DNA from: Gemmatimonadota bacterium | GTDB taxonomy: Bacteria > Gemmatimonadota > Gemmatimonadetes > Gemmatimonadales > GWC2-71-9 | Direction of reading: 5' to 3' | Length of the DNA: 47,004 nt | NCBI GenBank assembly: GCA_003222195.1 | Contig: QHVB01000038.1 | Coordinates: 1-47,004 of the forward strand | Part shown: positions 37,671 to 45,802 of the stretch, piece after piece | Layout: the number at the start of each line of letters is the position of its first letter | Position numbering within the stretch: the stretch's first letter is position 1 | The notes under the pieces: generated by a model | The model's database searches: none | What the model saw: only the letters and a program-made list of their open reading frames with translations | Told to the model about the DNA's origin: nothing | Position numbers and translations under genes: made by a program

Positions 37671-38147
37671 GTGGCAATCGTCGAATTCACCGATCTGGAA
37701 TGTCCGGCCTGCCGCGGCTTTCAGCGTACCGTTAGCGATATCCTCCACGAACGGCCAAGTGATGTTCGCGTGGTCTATGTTCCGCATCCTCTTTCGTACC
37801 ATCGGTTCGCACTTGGTGCCGCACAAGGTGCGGAATGTGCTGCTGACGTCGACGCGCTCGGGAAGTGGCTCGATGTTGTCTTTTCAAAACAAGACTCCCT
37901 TGGTCTCAAGAGTTGGGGTGCTTACGCAGCGGAAGCCGGTATTCGCGACACAGCGCGCATCGCCGAATGTGCCAAACGCCGGGTCGCTGGTCCTCGCATA
38001 GATTCGGGCTTGGCGCTCGGAGCGAGGTTTGGTCTCGGCGGCACACCGGGAGTGTTGGTCAATGGATGGTTGTTTCCGGCACCTCCCACGCGAAGCCAAC
38101 TTGACGCTGCCATTGATGATTTGTTAGCGGGGCGCCAGCCCCGCTAG
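37671..38147 (+). pseudogene. DsbA-like thioredoxin-fold protein, 5'-truncated
   Basis: A 158-residue open frame with the DsbA-family redox motif CPAC (Cys11/Cys14) in FTDLECPACRGF and the cis-proline loop GGTPGVLVNGWLF. Homology starts before the first usable codon: the frame is open upstream and reads GGSDSAPVAIVEF, matching GRADAPVTVYEM of the complete relative at 5890-6492, but no signal peptide or standard start exists before the divergent fecR gene is reached. Such proteins work in the periplasm, so this copy looks like a truncated remnant. An internal GTG at 37671 could still give a cytoplasmic fragment. It is the only plus-strand gene inside the sugar locus. Confidence 0.6.
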
Positions 38148-38178
38148 CCCACCATTGCACCGCGGCACGATGACGTCC

Positions 38179-39957
38179 TCAGCCTCCACCAGCCTCCTGC
38201 TTCCCCCACATCCTCGGCACCAGGCGCAACAAGCCGAAGCCACTAGCCAGGAAGACCGCCGCCCACAGGATCGCCTGTGGCGTCCGCCCGTACAGCGCGC
38301 TGCCGGTGCCGAACAACGCGGCATAGATGAACGCACAGCCGAACACCCAGCCGAGCAGGGAATTGGGCAGGCTGTCCGGCGAGGAGGGCAGACCGGCCTC
38401 CTGGCGGATCGACTCCCAACCAGGTCCGGCCGGACGCACCAGCTTGTAGAAGGAGAGCAGCGTCGTTCGATCCGTCGGTGACGTGAGGTAGGCGACCGCC
38501 ACCCACACGACGGTCGTGATGGCGACCGTAAAGATGAGCGAGATGTGCCCCGGCAGCGCGTGGCCTGCCCTGGCGGCGATCGCGAATCCGAGCGCCAAGA
38601 GGAACGAGCTGACCATCGCGGCCACCTCGCACCACGCGTTGACGCGCCACCAGAACCAGCGCAGCAGGTAGATCAACCCGGTCCCGGCCCCGACTGAGAG
38701 GATCAGATCGAAGGCCTGCTTCGAGCTGCTCAGCGCATAGGTCGCGAGCGCGGCGACGATCATGAGCAGGGCCGTCGTGAGACGGCCCACGAGCACGTAA
38801 TGCTTTTCGCTCGCTCCTTTATTCAGGAAGCGGCGATAGAAATCGTGCACTAGGTAGGAGGTGCCCCAGTTGAGATGGGTTTCGATGGTCGAGCGGTAGG
38901 AGGCGAGCATACCGGCGATCATGAACCCCAGAAACGGCGCTGGCAGGAAGCGGTACATCGCCGGATACGCCATGTCGTTCCCGATAAGACTGGGATCGAT
39001 GTAGGGATAGGCCCGAGCGATGTCGGACAGATGCGGGTAAATCACGGTGGACGCAAGGGCAACGAGGATCCACGGCCATGGCCGCAACGCGTAGTGCATC
39101 GCGTTGAAGAGCAGCGTGCCCACCACCGCGTCCTTCTCCGTGCGAGAGGCGAGCATGCGCTGGGCGATGTAGCTCCCGCCCCCCGGCTCCGCGCCGGGAT
39201 ACCAGACAGACCACCACTGAATGGTCAGCGGAATGATCAACACCGACAGCGTAAGCCCCCAGTCGCCGAAATCGGGGATCAGCCGCAACCGCTTGGGGTC
39301 GATTTGGGCGATAAGGCCGGAGAGGCCGCCGACCTGCGGCTGGCTCAGCGCAAAATACGCGAGGGCGAAGGTCGCGGTCATGGTGATGCCGAATTGAATC
39401 GAGTCGGTGACCAGCACACCCCACAGCCCGGAGACCGACGCAAAGAACACCGTCACCACGCCCATGAGCAGCAGCGTTTTCTCGAGGGGCCAGCCGAGCA
39501 CGATGTTGGCGATCTTCGCGGCGGCGAGATTCACCGCCGCCATGATCACGCAGTTGAAGAACAGGCCGAGGTACACAGCGCGAAAACCACGCACGAAGCT
39601 CGCCGCCTTGCCCGAGTAGCGCAGCTCGTAGAACTCGAGATCGGTCAGCACGTTCGAACGACGCCAGAGGCGGGCGTAGAAGAACACCGTCAGCATCCCC
39701 GTCAGGAGGAACGACCACCACAGCCAGTTCTCCGCTACCCCGCTCTCGCGCACCATGTTGGTGACGAGGTTCGGGGTGTCGGTCGAAAACGTGGTGGCCA
39801 CCATCGAGACGCCGACCAGCCACCAGGGCGCGGCTCGGCCGGACGCGAAGAACTCCGTGGTGCTCTTGCTCGCGCGCCGGAAAAAGAAGAGAGCGGGCAG
39901 AAACGACACCGCGATCGAGATGATCACGACGGTCCAGTCAGCGATCGTCACGTGCAT
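38179..39957 (-). CDS. Sodium:solute symporter (SSS family)
   Basis: A 592-residue inner-membrane transporter with about 13-14 hydrophobic segments from TIADWTVVIISIAVSFLPALFF onward. Family blocks include EFFASGRAAPWWLVGVSMVATTFS near the N-terminus, where sodium and substrate bind, and FLGFMIAGMLASYRSTIETHLNWGTSYLVHDFYRRF. The ATG at 39957 is chosen because the 38 upstream codons of the open frame are hydrophilic and out of family. In sugar loci such symporters import monosaccharides released in the periplasm; here N-acetylhexosamine is the natural guess from the neighbours. Ends 31 bases from the convergent DsbA-like fragment. Confidence 0.92.
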   Translation of the reverse strand: MHVTIADWTVVIISIAVSFLPALFFFRRASKSTTEFFASGRAAPWWLVGVSMVATTFSTDTPNLVTNMVRESGVAENWLWWSFLLTGMLTVFFYARLWRRSNVLTDLEFYELRYSGKAASFVRGFRAVYLGLFFNCVIMAAVNLAAAKIANIVLGWPLEKTLLLMGVVTVFFASVSGLWGVLVTDSIQFGITMTATFALAYFALSQPQVGGLSGLIAQIDPKRLRLIPDFGDWGLTLSVLIIPLTIQWWSVWYPGAEPGGGSYIAQRMLASRTEKDAVVGTLLFNAMHYALRPWPWILVALASTVIYPHLSDIARAYPYIDPSLIGNDMAYPAMYRFLPAPFLGFMIAGMLASYRSTIETHLNWGTSYLVHDFYRRFLNKGASEKHYVLVGRLTTALLMIVAALATYALSSSKQAFDLILSVGAGTGLIYLLRWFWWRVNAWCEVAAMVSSFLLALGFAIAARAGHALPGHISLIFTVAITTVVWVAVAYLTSPTDRTTLLSFYKLVRPAGPGWESIRQEAGLPSSPDSLPNSLLGWVFGCAFIYAALFGTGSALYGRTPQAILWAAVFLASGFGLLRLVPRMWGKQEAGGG

Positions 39958-39997
39958 GGGTGCTCGTTGTCCGGAGAGGGAAACGGGTTGCGCAGTC

Positions 39998-40900
39998 TCA
40001 TGCGAGTCGCTCGAATCCGTCTTTGAGGTTCGCGGGGTACTGCCCGGCGTCCACGAGGCGCTGTAGCTCATTTCGTACGGTCATGTCGTCCGCGGAAAAC
40101 GTCATTCCAAACCAGCGCGCGCGCGTTCGCAGCACGCGAACACGCGTGTCGTTCGCCGCCAGCTGCGCACCCACTGCCTCACTCAACAGAAACTCGGCGC
40201 GAGGGTCCGCGCTCCGTGCCTCGAGGAAGGCTGCGAACTGCCGCTCGAGCATAGGCAACACGGCCGGCGTAAAGCCCCAGAGATTCATGGAAACGAGCTC
40301 GTCTCCATGGAGCGAAACCGCCTGCCCAGCCGTGGCGTGACCGGTGAACGCGACGCCGCGCGAAACGATGTCACCCACCTCGGTGAGCCGCGATAAGTAC
40401 CCACGTGCGTCCAGCTCCACAATCGCACGCGAAACGCCGCCATGCGCGGACATCGTCTCGCGCAGCGTGTAGCCGACCAGGGCATGTTCAGCGCCGCCCA
40501 GGAGGTGTTCGAACAACAATCGATATGCGTCCGCGCCGTAGAAGTCGTCCGCATTCATAACGGCAAACGGCCCCCGAGTCCCCCAAGCCGCGGCGAGGAC
40601 GGCGTGCCCAGTCCCCCACGGCTTCGCGCGGCGCGGCGCAGACGGCTCGACGGCCTGGTGCGCAAACACCACCTCGATACCGGTGCCGATGACGTCCGCC
40701 ACGTGGCGACGGAACAGCTCCTCGACTTCCTGGCGAATCACGAACATCACTCTGCGAAAGCCTGCACGCGCCGCGTCGTACACGCCGTAGTCGAGGAGCA
40801 CCTCGCCATTGGGGCCTACCGGGGCAAGCTGTTTGAGCCCGCCGTAGCGCGAACCGAGGCCCGCCGCGAGGACGACGAGTGTGAGGCGAGGTGTGGTTAT
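39998..40900 (-). CDS. Sugar nucleotidyltransferase (NTP_transferase family), non-standard start
   Basis: About 300 residues. The N-terminal nucleotide-binding motif is LAAGLGSRYGGLKQLAPVG, close to the LxxGxGxRxxxxxK pattern of sugar-1-phosphate nucleotidyltransferases. FAVMNADDFYGADAY carries the metal-binding aspartates, and GTGHAVLAA lines the pocket. Relatives sit beside NahK-type kinases and are thought to make UDP-sugars. There is no ATG, GTG, TTG or CTG between the sigma-factor reading frame and the motif; the best start is an ATA at 40900 overlapping the sigma-factor stop as ATAA, the same geometry as the ATGA/GTGA overlaps elsewhere in the window. Start is therefore uncertain, function fairly firm. 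Confidence 0.82.
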   Translation of the reverse strand: MTTPRLTLVVLAAGLGSRYGGLKQLAPVGPNGEVLLDYGVYDAARAGFRRVMFVIRQEVEELFRRHVADVIGTGIEVVFAHQAVEPSAPRRAKPWGTGHAVLAAAWGTRGPFAVMNADDFYGADAYRLLFEHLLGGAEHALVGYTLRETMSAHGGVSRAIVELDARGYLSRLTEVGDIVSRGVAFTGHATAGQAVSLHGDELVSMNLWGFTPAVLPMLERQFAAFLEARSADPRAEFLLSEAVGAQLAANDTRVRVLRTRARWFGMTFSADDMTVRNELQRLVDAGQYPANLKDGFERLA

Positions 40901-41499
40901 TGGGCTTGGCGGATTCGGTCGCGCAGGAACTTCAGGCCCCGGGCGAGTTGCGTCTCGACAGTCTTCTCGCTGATGGCCAGTCGGTGCGCGATCTCGGCGT
41001 AACTCAGACCATCGATCAACCGCAGTCTGCACACCGCGGATCGTTTGGGCGGGAGATCGGCGAGCGCGCGCTCCACTGCCGCGGCGAGCTCCGCCGCTTC
41101 CAGGTCGGGCTGGATGTCCGCTACCGTCACGAGTTGAGCGGTCCCGACCCTCCGCCGGCGCGCCACGGCGGCACGTTGGAGCCGGTCGAGTGCGGCGTTG
41201 CGGACGGCGAGATAGAGGTAGTTCCGCACGGCGCCGGCGGGCACCCAGTCGGCCCGGCCCCGCCAGATCCGGAAGAACACTTCCTGGACGGCGTCTTCGG
41301 CGTCCTGCTGCGAACGCAAGTAGCGAAATGCGAACGCGTAGAGGCGCTCCCAGTACCTGCGATAGAGCGCCTCGAACGCGTCCATATGCCCGGCGCGGAT
41401 GCGATCCGCCCATGCACGCTCGACGGCGTTGGTGCTGACGTCGTCGGAGCCGGTCTCGGGAAGCGGCTCGCTGGCGAAATGGGTCTTGGGTAACGACAT
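40897..41499 (-). CDS. ECF-type RNA polymerase sigma factor (FecI-like)
   Basis: A 200-residue ECF sigma factor. Region 2 spans about 38-80 (AFEALYRRYWERLYAFAFRYL, DAEDAVQEVFFRIW), region 4 about 145-198 (LPPKRSAVCRLRLIDGLSYAEIAHRLAISEKTVETQLARGL). No region 3 or 1, as expected. It likely partners with the FecR at 36571-37581 and the STN-bearing SusC, switching on the uptake genes when the glycan is present. Its stop codon overlaps the proposed ATA start of the nucleotidyltransferase. The ATG has only a weak ribosome site. Confidence 0.93.
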   Translation of the reverse strand: MSLPKTHFASEPLPETGSDDVSTNAVERAWADRIRAGHMDAFEALYRRYWERLYAFAFRYLRSQQDAEDAVQEVFFRIWRGRADWVPAGAVRNYLYLAVRNAALDRLQRAAVARRRRVGTAQLVTVADIQPDLEAAELAAAVERALADLPPKRSAVCRLRLIDGLSYAEIAHRLAISEKTVETQLARGLKFLRDRIRQAQ

Positions 41500-41564
41500 C
41501 GATAGTTACCGGGTGCGTCCGATAGCAATAGCGTGCGCGCAATTTCAACGCGCCGCAAGGTCCC

Positions 41565-42644
41565 TTAGATACCGGTGATGCGGCGACGCAACGGGCGCTC
41601 CTGCTCGAGCAGGGCAGCGAGCAGGGCCAATTGCGTACGACAACGGTCGAGATTATGCCCCGGACGGGCGATGCGATAGTACCGATCGCCTTCGAGATGG
41701 TCGATCAGGAAGCGGACCGCTTGCTCGAACACGATCACCTGCGCGGCTGGCACGAGCAGGTCCCGCTCGGGCGGCGTCAGGAGCTCTCGCATCGCGGCGA
41801 CGTAGCCGCGCGCGATGCTCTCGAACAACTCGGGCTCGAGGCGGACGCGGCTCGTGTCGCGTTCATCTTCGGCCGCGCGAGTCGCCATCGACCGCACGAG
41901 ATCGCCGAAGTCATAGAGCGCTAGCCCCGGCATGACGGTATCCAGATCTACCACGCAGAGTGGTTCGCCGGACGCCGCGTCGAACAGCACGTTGGCGAGC
42001 TTGGCGTCGTTATGCACCACTCGTTCCGGTACCGCACCAGCAGCCGCGGCCTGCACTAAAACCGCCGCGAGATCGCGATGGGCGCGAATCTCGGCGACTT
42101 CAGCACGCGCACCCGCCGCGCGGCCCGCCGCGTCGCGCTGGACGGCGCACTCGAACGATTCCAGCCGGCGCGGCGTGTCGTGAAAGTGCGGGATCGTCTC
42201 GTGCAGCCGCGGGCCCGGGAGATCCCCGAGCGCCCGCTGGAAGGCACCGAACGCGCGCGCGGCGTGCTCGGCGTCCGCAGCGGTGGCGATCGGCCGCGTC
42301 ACCGCGCCTTCGATGAAATCGTACAGCCGCCACACGTCGCCGTGCTCGTCCTGCAGGCACGCGTCTCCGCCTCGCGTCGGCACGAGTCGCAGTGGTCCCC
42401 CGACGTGCTGCGTCACGCGTTTCACGTTCTCCATCAACTCGGCGAGACTGGGAAAGACGTGGGCATTGAGCCGCTGGAGGAAGAACCGGATCGGCCGATC
42501 ACGCGGCGCCCGACCCGACACGATGTACGACGCGTTGATGTGACCGGCAGGTCCTGAGAACGGTTCGACCGTGGCGACGGCGGCACCGGTGGCGAACCGC
42601 GCAGCGACAGCGTGGAGGGACGCCGCTGCGGCGTCGAGACTCAT
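41565..42644 (-). CDS. nahK: N-acetylhexosamine 1-kinase (NahK-like)
   Basis: Predicted to phosphorylate GlcNAc or GalNAc at C1 using ATP, in the cytoplasm. The 359 residues from the ATG at 42644 equal the length of Bifidobacterium NahK as I recall it, with matching blocks along the whole protein: GHINASYIVSG, FFLQRLNAHVFPSLAELMENV, ETIPHFHDTPRRLESF, the catalytic HNDAKLANVLFD (Asp213) and the metal-binding VVDLDTVMPGLALYDFGD (Asp233). The aminoglycoside-kinase-like fold is shared with homoserine and choline kinases, but the ETIPHFHDTP block is specific. It starts eight bases after the TPR-barrel gene and lies beside a nucleotidyltransferase, the expected partner. Confidence 0.85.
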   Translation of the reverse strand: MSLDAAAASLHAVAARFATGAAVATVEPFSGPAGHINASYIVSGRAPRDRPIRFFLQRLNAHVFPSLAELMENVKRVTQHVGGPLRLVPTRGGDACLQDEHGDVWRLYDFIEGAVTRPIATAADAEHAARAFGAFQRALGDLPGPRLHETIPHFHDTPRRLESFECAVQRDAAGRAAGARAEVAEIRAHRDLAAVLVQAAAAGAVPERVVHNDAKLANVLFDAASGEPLCVVDLDTVMPGLALYDFGDLVRSMATRAAEDERDTSRVRLEPELFESIARGYVAAMRELLTPPERDLLVPAAQVIVFEQAVRFLIDHLEGDRYYRIARPGHNLDRCRTQLALLAALLEQERPLRRRITGI

Positions 42645-42651
42645 ACGCCCA

Positions 42652-44646
42652 TTAGCGCAATGCCCATTGTAGCGAGGTGGCCGCCGAGACGTAGCGCCAA
42701 CTCCCTGCGCTCGTCGCTGCCTCGTTCCCGGCGGCGTAGTCCTCGAGGCCAAGGTCGATTTTCAAATCGCATCCCGGTGCGAGCGGCAGCACGATCGATG
42801 AGTACAGGCTCAGGGCCCGCTGCCACGGCCCCAAACCAGCGCTGAACTTAGCGACGCGTTGCACTCCCGCGCCAACATCAAATGAGAAGAGAGCTCCATT
42901 GGGCGTCTCGAACTCGAGGTACGACCCCGCTTGCACGACCTGGGCGAGCCGCGGCGCGAAATAGCCCACCGTGTCCGGATGGTCGTAGCGGATCTGGTTG
43001 AACCGCGCCGACAGCTCCACGCTGGGCGCCGCGGCGAACGCGACGACGCCGGCGAGCGCCATCCTGTGATTCGTCTCGGTAGGATCGCTCAGCGACGCCG
43101 CGCGCGCGATGCCACGAAGCTTCACCACGCGGGCCACGGGCAACTCGAAGGTGCCGCGAAACTCGGTGCGCGCCGCGCGATTCGTCACGAGGCGCGGGGA
43201 AGCGTCCAGCACATTGCGCTGCAGGCGCAGGTCAAGAGCCGGTCCCAGCGGGAGCGGGCGCCAGCGCGCCCGCAACTGCCCCGTGGGCGTGCTGGTCGCG
43301 CGCGCGCCAGCGATCGCGTCCAGTGCCGTCACCCCCCCGGACGCCTCAACTTGCAGCACTGCCCGCGGTCGCCACGTCGCGCGCAGCCCGACGTCCGTGA
43401 GGGCAGTGGTCGTCACGCCATCGGCGACCCGCTCGTGACCCGCCGTCACTCCGAGCCGGAAGGGCGCTGACACAGTGAGTTCGGCGGCGCCGCCCAGCCG
43501 CAGTGTCGCGTTGCCGTCCGAGTCGTGGCTGCCGCTCACTTGCGGTCCGAGCGCGGGAGCCGCTGCGGCCTCAGCCAGCGCGAGCCGCCGGTCCGTCGTC
43601 TGATCGGGGACGATCGCTTGGGCACGTGCGAAGGCACGTGCCGCATCCGCCGGGCGGCCGGCGCGGGTCTGCTCACGGCCCAACTCGCGCCATGCCTCGA
43701 CATCCGTGCCGTGCGCGTCGAGCCACTGTTCGTACGCCGCAATGGCGGCGTCGGTCCGCCGCGCACGCGCGAGGACGCGCGCCCTTCCGACGACTGCGTC
43801 GCGTTCGCCGGGCGCAAGGCGCACGGCCTGGTCGTAGCAGCGCAGTGCGTCACCGTACCGCCCCGGCCCCCAGCGCGCCAAGACGGCACCGACCGCTATG
43901 TACCCCCACGGGTCTTCCGGTTCGAGCGCCACATAGCGCTGAAACAATCGCAGCGCCTCGGCACGGTCCGCCGAGAGCTGGGCGAGGCGGTAAATGGCGT
44001 GGGTATTCTCGGGGTCGACCGCGAGCACGGCCGCGTAGTGCCGTGAGGCGATGCTCGTGCTGCCCGCGGTGAACGCGGAGTCCGCTCGCGCGAGGGCTAC
44101 CGCGACGCGAGAGCGAACGGGGGGCCGATGTTGTGCCCGCGCGTTCCCGGGATGGCTCGCCGCTGCTGCTTCGAAGAGCAGCAGCGCGATGAGCGTCCGG
44201 GCCCGTCGCCGTTCACCGCCGGCGGCGGCCCGCGGCTCGATAGGCGCGGGCACGTCGCGCTCGCGCGGGGCGCGGGTGGACGCGCTGCCGCCCGAACCTG
44301 CCCGGCCGTGGATCCAGAACCGCAGCAGCTCCACCGCCGCCAGCACCGCGGCAAGCGTTCCGATCGAGAGGACGAGCGCGGCGATCCGGAGCACGTTGCT
44401 CGGAACCGAACCGAGGGCGAGTCGCGCCGGGTGTTGCGTGGCGTGGAGGGCAGCGCCGAGCAGGCGTCCCGTCAGGAACATTCCCACGATCATGCCGCCC
44501 GCGATCGCAAGTTGGCCGGCCACTATCCGCCAGCCGCCCGAGGCAAGGCCGCGTATCCGTCGGTACGCCTCCGACAGCGGCATCGCGAGCGCGCTCAGCA
44601 GGTAGAACATCCCGCCGATCCCGGTGCCCGGGAGCCCCACGGTCAT
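42652..44646 (-). CDS. Inner-membrane/TPR/outer-membrane-barrel fusion protein (polysaccharide export candidate)
   Basis: A 664-residue protein from the ATG at 44646. Segments in order: hydrophobic helices at about 11-24, 40-67 and 86-112, a charged Pro/Arg linker, a second signal-peptide-like stretch at about 147-172 (TLIALLLFEAAAASHPGNARAQ), TPR repeats (about 185-345, each with the A-x-x-x-Y or ALRCYDQAVRLAPGE pattern), and from about 365 alternating strands of an outer-membrane barrel like YaiO or the PgaA/BcsC export porins. A protein carrying both inner-membrane helices and an outer-membrane barrel is unusual; no standard internal start separates the parts. It is two bases from the glycosyltransferase stop, implying a joint role in making and exporting a polysaccharide. 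Confidence 0.75.
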   Translation of the reverse strand: MTVGLPGTGIGGMFYLLSALAMPLSEAYRRIRGLASGGWRIVAGQLAIAGGMIVGMFLTGRLLGAALHATQHPARLALGSVPSNVLRIAALVLSIGTLAAVLAAVELLRFWIHGRAGSGGSASTRAPRERDVPAPIEPRAAAGGERRRARTLIALLLFEAAAASHPGNARAQHRPPVRSRVAVALARADSAFTAGSTSIASRHYAAVLAVDPENTHAIYRLAQLSADRAEALRLFQRYVALEPEDPWGYIAVGAVLARWGPGRYGDALRCYDQAVRLAPGERDAVVGRARVLARARRTDAAIAAYEQWLDAHGTDVEAWRELGREQTRAGRPADAARAFARAQAIVPDQTTDRRLALAEAAAAPALGPQVSGSHDSDGNATLRLGGAAELTVSAPFRLGVTAGHERVADGVTTTALTDVGLRATWRPRAVLQVEASGGVTALDAIAGARATSTPTGQLRARWRPLPLGPALDLRLQRNVLDASPRLVTNRAARTEFRGTFELPVARVVKLRGIARAASLSDPTETNHRMALAGVVAFAAAPSVELSARFNQIRYDHPDTVGYFAPRLAQVVQAGSYLEFETPNGALFSFDVGAGVQRVAKFSAGLGPWQRALSLYSSIVLPLAPGCDLKIDLGLEDYAAGNEAATSAGSWRYVSAATSLQWALR

Positions 44647-44648
44647 CG

Positions 44649-45725
44649 TCAGTGTCCCTTCTCGTACACGTGCCAGGAGCGGCCGAGCACAAACTCCGCA
44701 CACGCCGCTTGCAGAAAGAAGAGCGCGTTGACGGTGCGCAGTACGAAGAACGCGGGGAGGCTTGCGAGCGCGCGCGGCACCTCCCGCCGCCGCGCCGCGC
44801 CCGCGAGTACCGGAACGAGCACGGCCGGCGCGTCGATCACGTAACCCAGCAAGATCCACGGACTCGCAAGCAGGACGGCCAGGATCGGCAGCAGCATCAG
44901 GTACACCACCGCCGCGATGGTCGCATCCCAGAGCGCTACTGCCACTGCCGAGCGCAGGTAGGGTACGCCGAGGAGACCGCGCCAGTGCAGCCGCACGTTC
45001 TGGAGGAAGCCGTGCGACCAGCGTCGCAGTTGCTTGCGCATGAGGGTGAAGGTGTGGGGCTCGATCGGGTAGCAGACTGCCTCAGGCACGAAGCGCACCT
45101 CGTTGCCTGTCTGGTAGAGGCTCCACGTCAGGTCCATGTCCTCGGCGAGGGTACGGTTGGACCAGCCGCCGTGATCTCGCAGGATCGCCGTGCGGTACAT
45201 CGAGAAGCATCCCGAAGAAATGAGTGGCTTGCCGTAATACTCCTGCACTCGCTTGTAGAATGTGAACGCGAACAAGTACTCGATGTAGCGCCCCCGCTCC
45301 CACACGCTGCGCACGCGCTGGGGCAATACGAATCCGCACGCCGCTGCGATGCCCGGGCGCTCGAACGCCAGCAACAGCCGCTCGAGGGCGTCAGGCGCGA
45401 GTACGGTGTCGGCGTCGATCGCGACCGTGAGGGCCGTGCGGACGTGGCGCAGCGCGAACGTCTGGGCGCCTGCCTTGGAGCCCGTGTTCCGCGGGGGGCG
45501 AACGACGGTGACCCCCAACGCACGCGCCACGTCGCCCGTGCCATCGGTGGAGCAATCGTCCACGACGATGATTTCGGAGGGGCGCTCGGTCTGGACCTGG
45601 AGGCTCCGGATCGTGTCGGCCACGCTCGCCGCCTCGTTGTAAGCGGGGACGATGACCGTCACGTCGCGCCCGGCAAAGGCCGGGCGAAGGGGAGGGCGGG
45701 GGCTGGCCGCAAGCTTGCGTCGCAT
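44649..45725 (-). CDS. Processive family-2 glycosyltransferase (PgaC/hyaluronan-synthase-like)
   Basis: A 358-residue membrane glycosyltransferase. The GT-A domain shows VTVIVPAYNEAASV (22-35), VDDCS (55-59), the DAD metal site (104-106), the catalytic-base region EDMDL (195-199) and QLRRW (232-236), the D,D,D,QxxRW set of processive polymerases of beta-linked sugars. About three membrane helices follow (residues 250-345). It lacks the N-terminal helices of PgaC. Between an epimerase gene and an export-barrel gene, it probably polymerises a UDP-hexose or UDP-N-acetylhexosamine into an extracellular polysaccharide. Sugar identity not determined. Confidence 0.88.
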   Translation of the reverse strand: MRRKLAASPRPPLRPAFAGRDVTVIVPAYNEAASVADTIRSLQVQTERPSEIIVVDDCSTDGTGDVARALGVTVVRPPRNTGSKAGAQTFALRHVRTALTVAIDADTVLAPDALERLLLAFERPGIAAACGFVLPQRVRSVWERGRYIEYLFAFTFYKRVQEYYGKPLISSGCFSMYRTAILRDHGGWSNRTLAEDMDLTWSLYQTGNEVRFVPEAVCYPIEPHTFTLMRKQLRRWSHGFLQNVRLHWRGLLGVPYLRSAVAVALWDATIAAVVYLMLLPILAVLLASPWILLGYVIDAPAVLVPVLAGAARRREVPRALASLPAFFVLRTVNALFFLQAACAEFVLGRSWHVYEKGH

Positions 45726-45802
45726 TGCGTAAAGAGGCGGAGGGGTGCTGCGACGTAACGCGGTGGGGTCTCAGCATGTAACAAGGTTTTTGGTTCACCG
45801 CG

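Noticed and set aside
39998-41548. 516-codon minus-strand frame that could be a fused sigma/nucleotidyltransferase protein
   Set aside because: Its N-terminal 216 codons are an out-of-frame, Arg-rich shadow of the ECF sigma gene; only the last 300 codons match a family.
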